Assembly (NCBI GenBank): GCA_020637195.1
Contig: JACJWK010000028.1
Location: forward strand, 1 to 27,421
DNA: 27,421 nucleotides
Reading direction: 5' to 3'
DNA from: Microthrixaceae bacterium
Lineage (GTDB): Bacteria > Actinomycetota > Acidimicrobiia > Acidimicrobiales > DATDAH01
Part shown: piece by piece, positions 22,588-27,421 of the stretch
How positions within the stretch are numbered: position 1 is the first letter of the stretch
Layout: every line of letters begins with the position of its first letter
Program-made: the position numbers and the translations under genes
The notes under the pieces: generated by a model
Database searches by the model: none
The model's input: only the letters and a program-made list of their open reading frames with translations
What the model was told of the DNA's origin: nothing

Positions 22588-23751
22588 TCAGGCGTTCGAC
22601 AGGACGGTGACGATCAGCAGGTACAGCACGACGGCGCCGCCGGCCTTGATCAGGTACCACCACATCGGCCGGCGGTAGATGCGCCGCGCCGCCCCGGGCT
22701 TGGTGAGGGCCAACAGGACACCCGCACCGCCCCGCCGCTGGAACACGAGGGTGCCGTCGGCGTCGCGGTGGCAGGGCCCGCCGAGGGTGACCTCCGCCCC
22801 GAGGGGCACGCCGTCGGTCCAGTGGGAGCGGTTGCCCGACGGCCACCACCCGCTGCTGTCCATCTTCTTCCCGTACCCGTCGACCCAGCTGCCGTCGGCC
22901 CAGGCCTGGCCGGTGCCGTCCGACACGAGGAAGGGGCAGCCGCCGCGCGACACCTCCTTGTGGGTGTCGGTGCCCACGTGCTCGGAGGTGGTCGAGCCGT
23001 CGGACCACGACGTGATGCGGTACCGATCGGTCCACGAGGTGTCGGTCCGCTCGTACCAGACGAGTTGGGGGCTGTTGCCGATGCTGACCCACTCGCCGGA
23101 CACGATCTGGCCCCGGATCAGCGCGTTGTCCCCGGTCACCTCGCCGATGGCGCTGGCCTCGCTGGGCACCCCACGCGTGCGGCGCCACCGGAACAGCGCC
23201 CGCAGGCCGAGGTAGAGCAGCACGAGGACGAGCGCCACGCGCAGCAGCGCCTTGGCGGTGCGCACGCCGGAGGACTCGGTGCCTCCCTCGATGAGGGCGC
23301 CGGTGAAGGCGAGGCCCGACGGGGCCAGACCCTCGTTGACGAGGGCGGCCAGGGTGTCCTGCTTCGCGTCCTCGATCGTGCGGCTCTGCTTGGGCGTGAG
23401 GTCCCCGACCTGGACCACCACCTCGGCCCGCACCGGATCGGCGCTCAGCACCAGCACGACGGGGATCCGGTCGGTCTGCGCCGGGGGCGGCGCCTGGCGG
23501 TTGGCGATGCGCTGGGCGGTGCGGCCCGCCAGGGCCGGCACGGCCACGATGGTCGGCAGGTAGTCGGTGCGCTCGCGCACGTCGCGGACCGCCCGGGTGA
23601 GGACCCGGGTCTCGGCCGGCGTGAGCACGCCCGCCTCGTCGACCACGGGGTCGGGGCGACCCTGCGCCGCGACCGGTGCCGTCCCCGACGCCACCACCAC
23701 CACGGTTCCCACCAGGACGCTCACCAGGAGTCGTCGTACGATCCCGCTCAC
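22588..23751 (-). CDS. TPM-domain protein fused to a GIDE-like domain, membrane-anchored
   Basis: 387 residues from a GTG at 23751. A signal peptide (1-29, ending PVAAQ) precedes an extracytoplasmic TPM-type domain (about 33-160) with DPVVDEAGVLTPAETRVLTRAVRDV and VEVVVQVGDLTPKQ-like segments. A transmembrane helix follows (about 167-188), then a cytoplasmic all-beta region (about 200-355: AIGEVTGDNALIRGQIVSG, QLVWYERTDTSW, CPFLVSDGTGQAW, GVPLGAEVTLGGP, DGTLVFQ) resembling the GIDE domain of MULAN-like proteins, without any RING finger. A final transmembrane helix (362-384) ends the protein. Function unknown; TPM proteins act in the envelope, for example in photosystem repair or membrane quality control. 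It is divergent from the large membrane protein at 23909. Confidence 0.78.
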   Translation of the reverse strand: MSGIVRRLLVSVLVGTVVVVASGTAPVAAQGRPDPVVDEAGVLTPAETRVLTRAVRDVRERTDYLPTIVAVPALAGRTAQRIANRQAPPPAQTDRIPVVLVLSADPVRAEVVVQVGDLTPKQSRTIEDAKQDTLAALVNEGLAPSGLAFTGALIEGGTESSGVRTAKALLRVALVLVLLYLGLRALFRWRRTRGVPSEASAIGEVTGDNALIRGQIVSGEWVSIGNSPQLVWYERTDTSWTDRYRITSWSDGSTTSEHVGTDTHKEVSRGGCPFLVSDGTGQAWADGSWVDGYGKKMDSSGWWPSGNRSHWTDGVPLGAEVTLGGPCHRDADGTLVFQRRGGAGVLLALTKPGAARRIYRRPMWWYLIKAGGAVVLYLLIVTVLSNA

Positions 23752-23861
23752 CTCTGCCTGTCTCGCCTGCGTGATTGCCGCCGCGCCCCCCGGGCACGAC
23801 CCGGCGACGGTGTCGCCACCGACCCCGACCGCCCTCTCGGCGACCGTAGCCGACGCGGCGG

Positions 23862-23867
23862 TACGGT
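23862..23867 (+). promoter_or_regulatory. Possible -10 box for the 23909 gene
   Basis: TACGGT, a TANNNT-type -10, lies 41 bases before the GTG start, with ribosome-binding site GGGAGG at 23894-23899. The same hexamer precedes the lipoprotein gene at 27208, and TACGAT precedes the tRNA. No clear -35 box. Confidence 0.35.
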
Positions 23868-23908
23868 GAGGGCAGGGCCCGAGGCGACGAGACGGGAGGC
23901 GAGGTCCG

Positions 23909-25801
23909 GTGGTCGAGGCGGTGCTGCGGGCGCTCGAGGTCGCCTCGGTCGCGCTCGGCTGGCTGTCGGTCGGCCTGCTGGCCGCCGCCGTGGTCGTCGG
24001 CCTGCGGCGCGGCGCGGACCAACCGGCCGCGCCGGTGTCGGTGCGGGGCCGGGTCGCGCAGGCCGTCGTCGTGGTCCCCACCGTCGTCGCCGTCGCCAGC
24101 GCGCTCGCGCTCGACGTCCCCCTGGCCTACGGGTGGGGCTCGGTGCTCGCGGTCGTGCTCCTGTCGGTGGTGCTCCGTCGCGACGAGCGCTTCTGGGTCG
24201 CGCTCGCCCTGCTGTTCCCGGTCTTCCTCGTCACCGGGGTCGCGCTGCTCGCCGCGCTCTCCCACAACTACGTCGACACCGAAGCGGGGCGGCTCTGGTA
24301 CGGCGGCCGCCAGCTCGAGTTCTGGGGCGGCCTGCACGCCAACCCGTCGGCACCGCACTGGGAGTGGACCGTCGTGGCCCTCGCCGTGACCCGCTACGCC
24401 CTGCCGCTGGCGCTCGTCGTGGCCACGGCGTGGGTGGCCACGGTCCGGGGCCCCATGACCCGCATCGAACGCCTCGGGGTGGTGACCGCCGCGCAGTCGC
24501 TCCTGGCCACGATGCTCATCGGGGCGACCTTCTCGGTCGTGGTCCTGGGCGCCGGGCTGCTCTCGGGCGTTCCCGTGCCGCTGGTCGTGGTGGGCGTGGC
24601 CGGCAGCCTGTTCGCCCTGCTCACGGTCGGGCCCGGCACGGTGGGCGGCGTGATCGTCGAGGGCCGCACCCTGGCCTCCCGGGTGCCCGTTCCGCTCCAG
24701 AGCGCGTACGCGGTGGCCGCGGGGGTCGCCGACACCCGCGACGCCGACGCGCCCCCGGACCTCGACGCCGGCGTGCCGGTGTGGCGCTCGCTCGTCGGGT
24801 TCGTCTCGGGTGAGGTGACGGGGCTGCGCCGCCTCAACCTGATCCTGCTGGCCTGCTTCGGCGGGTTCGTGGCGCTGTCGCTGCTCGGGACCATGTTCAG
24901 CGACGACGTCCCCGACAACCGGGCCGTGCGCTTCGAGTACATCGACGAGGAGGTGGGCGTCGGGTACGTCGTCGAGGACGCCTTCGCGGTCGCCCCCGAC
25001 GCCGTGTGGCTGGTGGGGAACGGCCACCTGAGCCTGTTCGACCCGACCACCGGCGAGCTGCGCCCGTCGTCGCTGCGCCCCACCGCGGCCACGGTGGTGG
25101 ACGGCCGGCTGCTGGTCCTGACCGGCGAGGACGAGAGCGAGCTGGCCGCGGTGCGACCCGAGGAGCCGGACCGCGCCGAGACCAGGGCGACGCTCTCACG
25201 CCGGGCGTCGGGCCTGCTCGCGGTCACCGCCGGCAACGTCTACGTCGCCGGCGCCGGGGGCCGCATCCGCCGCTTCGACCGCGCCACCGGCGCGCTCGAG
25301 GCCGAGACCGTCGTCGACCGGGTCGACGAGCCCCCGGTCACGTTGCTCGCCTCCGACGGGCGCCTGTGGACCGTCCACGGCGAGGACCGGTTCGAGCGCG
25401 ACATCGTCGAGCGGAACCCCCGCACGCTCGAGCCCATCTTCGAATCGTCCGGGCTGCTCGCGGGGATCGAGCTGTTGAACCAGGCCGGCGTCGACCCGCA
25501 GCTGCTGGGCCTCGTGCTCGACAACCAGCTCTCCCTCGGCGAGGTCGCCCCCTGGCAGGAGCGGTCGCGCACGTTCCTCGACGCCGACGGCCGTCCCCGC
25601 TGGCGCTCGTCGGGGCTCGGCACCCTCACCCGCCTCCGCGGTGACGACGAGAACGAGCGGTGGGACTTCCACTACGACAGCATCAACGGCGTGTTCGAGG
25701 CCGACGACGCCACCTGGCTGCTGGCGGACGACGACCAGGGCACGATCGTCGACGAGACCGAGCCCCGCGAGACGGTCCTCGCCCGCTGGGACGGTCCCTG
25801 A
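23909..25801 (+). CDS. Large multi-pass membrane protein with C-terminal propeller-like domain, unrecognised
   Basis: 630 residues from GTG 23909 (GGGAGG nine bases upstream). The N-terminal half is polytopic: hydrophobic segments at about 9-31, 50-70, 72-89, 95-118, 152-178, 190-218 and 222-240. A cytoplasmic stretch follows (about 250-308, acidic RDADAPPDLDAG), then one more helix (309-330). The last 300 residues are soluble with repeated strands such as DAFAVAPDAVWLVGNGHLSLFDPTTGEL, ATVVDGRLLVLTGE, LLAVTAGNVYVAGAGGRIRRFDRATGAL and TLLASDGRLWTVHG. These look like blades of a beta-propeller of PQQ/WD type, located outside if the helix count is even. No known family recognised. It may sense or bind an extracellular ligand (inference). 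It is divergent from the TPM-GIDE gene over a 157-bp gap. Confidence 0.75.
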   Translation: MVEAVLRALEVASVALGWLSVGLLAAAVVVGLRRGADQPAAPVSVRGRVAQAVVVVPTVVAVASALALDVPLAYGWGSVLAVVLLSVVLRRDERFWVALALLFPVFLVTGVALLAALSHNYVDTEAGRLWYGGRQLEFWGGLHANPSAPHWEWTVVALAVTRYALPLALVVATAWVATVRGPMTRIERLGVVTAAQSLLATMLIGATFSVVVLGAGLLSGVPVPLVVVGVAGSLFALLTVGPGTVGGVIVEGRTLASRVPVPLQSAYAVAAGVADTRDADAPPDLDAGVPVWRSLVGFVSGEVTGLRRLNLILLACFGGFVALSLLGTMFSDDVPDNRAVRFEYIDEEVGVGYVVEDAFAVAPDAVWLVGNGHLSLFDPTTGELRPSSLRPTAATVVDGRLLVLTGEDESELAAVRPEEPDRAETRATLSRRASGLLAVTAGNVYVAGAGGRIRRFDRATGALEAETVVDRVDEPPVTLLASDGRLWTVHGEDRFERDIVERNPRTLEPIFESSGLLAGIELLNQAGVDPQLLGLVLDNQLSLGEVAPWQERSRTFLDADGRPRWRSSGLGTLTRLRGDDENERWDFHYDSINGVFEADDATWLLADDDQGTIVDETEPRETVLARWDGP

Positions 25802-25812
25802 CCCCTCGGGGC

Positions 25813-26262
25813 TCAGGCCAGGCGCTTGGCGAAGTCCGCGCTGTACCAGCGCTCGGGGCGGAACGACACCACGATCTCGTCGCGGGGATCCTCCGCGCGG
25901 GAGCTCTGCACGTAGATCGCGCCGATCTCCTCGCCGAGGTAGCGCACGGCCATGTCGGTGACGTCGCCCTCGACCGTCGCCGGGCGGATCTCGGTGACCT
26001 CGCCCTCGACCGCCACGTACTTCGGGGGCAGGGCCTCGTCCTGGGCGCACAGGCTCATGCGGTCGCCCACCGACAACAGCCCGGCCTTCCGGGACCCGGC
26101 CGGCGTCACGAACGACACCTCGCCGCCGGGGGCGTAGTCGTACCAGACCGGCACCGCGAGCGGCCCCCGCCCGGGCTCGTTGATGCTGACGATGCCGATG
26201 TGCAGGCCGGCCAGGAACTCCTGGCGCTCGGCCTCGGACATGGTGATCTTCACCTGGGCCAC
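25813..26262 (-). CDS. Pyridoxamine 5'-phosphate oxidase-like (PPOX) flavoprotein
   Basis: 149 residues. GTG 26262 is chosen because GGGGGAGG lies just upstream; the frame runs 19 codons further. The split-barrel flavin-binding fold shows IGIVSINEPGRGPLAVPVWYDY (22-43), EVSFVTPAGSRKAGLLSVGDRMSLCAQDE (48-75) and YVAVEGEVTEI (82-92). Small PPOX proteins of this type bind FMN or F420 and reduce small molecules or biliverdin/quinone-like substrates; in actinobacteria many are F420-dependent. The exact cofactor cannot be decided here. It is convergent with the 23909 gene, 11 bases apart. Confidence 0.85.
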   Translation of the reverse strand: MAQVKITMSEAERQEFLAGLHIGIVSINEPGRGPLAVPVWYDYAPGGEVSFVTPAGSRKAGLLSVGDRMSLCAQDEALPPKYVAVEGEVTEIRPATVEGDVTDMAVRYLGEEIGAIYVQSSRAEDPRDEIVVSFRPERWYSADFAKRLA

Positions 26263-26328
26263 GTCGTGCCTCCCCCTGGTCGCGGGCGCCGGTGCGCCGC
26301 CCGCCGACGGTAGCCCCACCGATCCGTA

Positions 26329-26372
26329 CTGGCTCCCGATTCCGGTGCCACGGCACCGAAATCGGGAGCCAG
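26329..26372. terminator. 44-bp near-perfect hairpin, probable terminator or repeat element
   Basis: Arms of 21 bp beginning CTGGCTCCCGATT and ending AATCGGGAGCCAG, a 2-base centre AC, and one mismatch (26342 versus 26359). It sits 19 bases downstream of the maleylpyruvate-isomerase-like stop and 66 bases upstream of the PPOX start. It could terminate the former without a T tract, or be a dispersed palindromic element. Confidence 0.65.
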
Positions 26373-26391
26373 AAGCGGGGGGTGGCGGAGG

Positions 26392-27141
26392 TCAGGGCCA
26401 GGGGGGCGGGCCGGGCACGGGGACCGCCGCATCGGCCGGGTCGGTGGCCACGAGGCCGCCGGCGGCGCCGCCGTCGCGGCCGGTCAGCCAGGCGAGCAGC
26501 GCCGGCCGGGGGCCGGTGAGGGTGGTGGTGACGAGCCCGTCGCCGAGCTGCCACCAGGTCCCGCCCTCGTCGACGACGGCGACGGCGGGCTCGACCCCGC
26601 GCGGGATCGAGCGCTCGGCGGCCTCGTCGAGCAGGGCCGCCTGCACCGGCGCCGGGACCGCGCCGAAGCCCTCGCCGGCGTCCAGGTCGACGAGGTGCAC
26701 CCAGCACTCGCGCACCCGCTGCCACGGCAGGAGCGCCGCCGGGAACGCCGGCGGCAGCAGGCTCTGCACCTCGACGGAGCGGGCCGCGACGGGCAGGTCG
26801 TCGAGCGCGAGCACCAGGTGGGTGCACGCCGCCGCAAGCTTCTCCCGGATGTCGGCGGGACGGTGGCGGGCGGTGTGGTCGATGTCGGCGGCCCGGGACT
26901 CGGCCGAGGCGTACATCGGCGTCTCGACCCCGGTGCGGGCCCAGGTGGCCAGCCGGGTCAGGCCCTCGGCGTTGTGGACGAGGTGGGCGGCCACGTGGGC
27001 GCGGGTCCAGCCCGCCAGCAGCGAGGGGCCGGCGAAGTCCCGCTCGGGCAGGCGGTCGACCAGCGCCAACAGCTCGTCGTGGACGTACCGCACCTCGTGC
27101 AGGTCGCGCCCGTAGCGGTCGTTCCCCGCCGCGTCGGCCAT
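26392..27141 (-). CDS. Maleylpyruvate isomerase-family (mycothiol-dependent, DinB-like) protein
   Basis: 249 residues. ATG 27141 lies 7 bases after GGAGGA; an adjacent ATG at 27144 is closer to it. The N-terminal MDMPI_N four-helix region has LLAGWTRAHVAAHLVHNAEGLTRLATWARTG, with His53, and RVRECWVHLVDLDAG, with Glu145 and His149. The spacing corresponds to the zinc ligands of actinobacterial maleylpyruvate isomerase. The C-terminal domain (about 165-249) includes GGTWWQLGDGLVTTTLTGPRPALLAWLTGR, as in the sterol-carrier-like second domain. The presence of all three ligands suggests an active metal site and mycothiol use. The true substrate is open, because this family is large and most members are not maleylpyruvate isomerases. 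Confidence 0.9.
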   Translation of the reverse strand: MADAAGNDRYGRDLHEVRYVHDELLALVDRLPERDFAGPSLLAGWTRAHVAAHLVHNAEGLTRLATWARTGVETPMYASAESRAADIDHTARHRPADIREKLAAACTHLVLALDDLPVAARSVEVQSLLPPAFPAALLPWQRVRECWVHLVDLDAGEGFGAVPAPVQAALLDEAAERSIPRGVEPAVAVVDEGGTWWQLGDGLVTTTLTGPRPALLAWLTGRDGGAAGGLVATDPADAAVPVPGPPPWP

Positions 27142-27195
27142 CATCCGATCCTCCGCTCGTCCGCGCTCCGAAGTGGTCGGCGTCGAGTCTCGCAC

Positions 27196-27201
27196 TACGG
27201 T
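27196..27201 (+). promoter_or_regulatory. Possible -10 box of the lipoprotein gene
   Basis: TACGGT ends 6 bases before the ATG at 27208, so transcription could start at the start codon (leaderless mRNA). No ribosome-binding site is visible upstream of this ATG, which agrees. Confidence 0.45.
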
Positions 27202-27207
27202 CGGCCC

Positions 27208-27421
27208 ATGATCGGGGGACCCCCACTCCTGCGCCGTGCCGCGCTCCTCGCCGCCGGCCTCGCCCTCGTCGCCGGCACCGCCGCGTGCAGCAGCGACTCG
27301 GGGTCCGACGACGCGGGCGCCGAGACCGCGACGGACGCCACCGCGTCGACGGACACGACCACGGCGGCCGCGACCGACACGCCCGTCGACCCGCAGGCCG
27401 AGTGGGTCGAGCACGAGGCGC
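27208..27421 (+). CDS. Lipoprotein, N-terminal part only (cut by window)
   Basis: 71 codons from ATG 27208 to the window edge. MIGGPPLLRRAALLAAG starts a lipoprotein signal peptide with lipobox Gly-Thr-Ala-Ala-Cys (Cys about residue 32). The next 40 residues are a low-complexity Ser/Asp/Thr/Ala tether (CSSDSGSDD, then TDATASTDTTT), typical of surface lipoproteins of actinobacteria. The functional domain lies outside the window, so no product can be assigned. It is divergent from the maleylpyruvate-isomerase-like gene with a 66-base gap. Confidence 0.8.
   Translation, partial: MIGGPPLLRRAALLAAGLALVAGTAACSSDSGSDDAGAETATDATASTDTTTAAATDTPVDPQAEWVEHEA

Noticed and set aside
22115..25027. A 970-codon minus-strand frame that contains dtd at its end
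   Set aside because: Only the last 145 codons are real (dtd). The rest is noise over the TPM gene and antisense to the membrane protein.
25196..27226. A 676-codon minus-strand frame
   Set aside because: Low-complexity Arg/Gly/Pro product overlapping three better supported genes in other frames.

Overview
The window is very GC-rich, uses GTC/GCC/CTC-type codons and has frequent GTG starts. It carries the actinobacterial PASTA-kinase/FHA/cell-wall cluster and a homologue of mycothiol-dependent maleylpyruvate isomerase. This points to a high-GC actinobacterium. A deep lineage such as Acidimicrobiia is my inference from the flavour of the proteins and is not proven. No CRISPR array, prophage, insertion sequence or complete new defence locus was found.

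Layout. (1) 1-6540, minus strand: a tightly coupled operon reading DUF4349 lipoprotein > fhaA > fhaB > pstP > rodA > pbpA (cut by the window edge), with 4-base stop/start overlaps at four of its five junctions. It should couple Ser/Thr phospho-signalling to peptidoglycan elongation. A tRNA-Leu(CAG) follows, pointing the other way. (2) About 6760-11700: an accessory-looking stretch. It holds a frameshifted TetR gene divergent from an alpha/beta hydrolase across a perfect 38-bp palindrome, then a DUF222-HNH (13E12-type) gene behind a promoter whose spacer is a LexA/SOS-type box, then a secreted protein. Three-unit 17-bp tandem repeats lie near both ends of the TetR-to-DUF222 part. (3) 11730-16737, minus strand: an amidohydrolase, an FAD-linked oxidase, a small unrecognised protein, a MarR regulator with its own inverted repeat, and a SAM methyltransferase. 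(4) 16968-19304: a TetR regulator divergent from an F420/NADP-type oxidoreductase over a 30-bp inverted repeat. A translationally coupled unknown gene follows, broken by one frameshift, and then a small membrane protein. (5) 19332-27421: a double alpha/beta hydrolase with a degenerate second active site, a TauD-type dioxygenase, D-aminoacyl-tRNA deacylase, a TPM plus GIDE-like membrane protein divergent from a large membrane/sensor-like protein, a PPOX-family flavoprotein, a 44-bp hairpin, a maleylpyruvate isomerase-family enzyme, and the start of a lipoprotein.

The best-supported observations are the SOS-type promoter in front of the DUF222-HNH gene and the two regulator/palindrome pairs. 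The two single-base frameshifts, both in short G/C runs, come next. They may be real decay or assembly error, and this can be tested. The Ala-for-Ser replacement in the second half of the double hydrolase and the DUF4349 gene coupled to fhaA are also worth a look.
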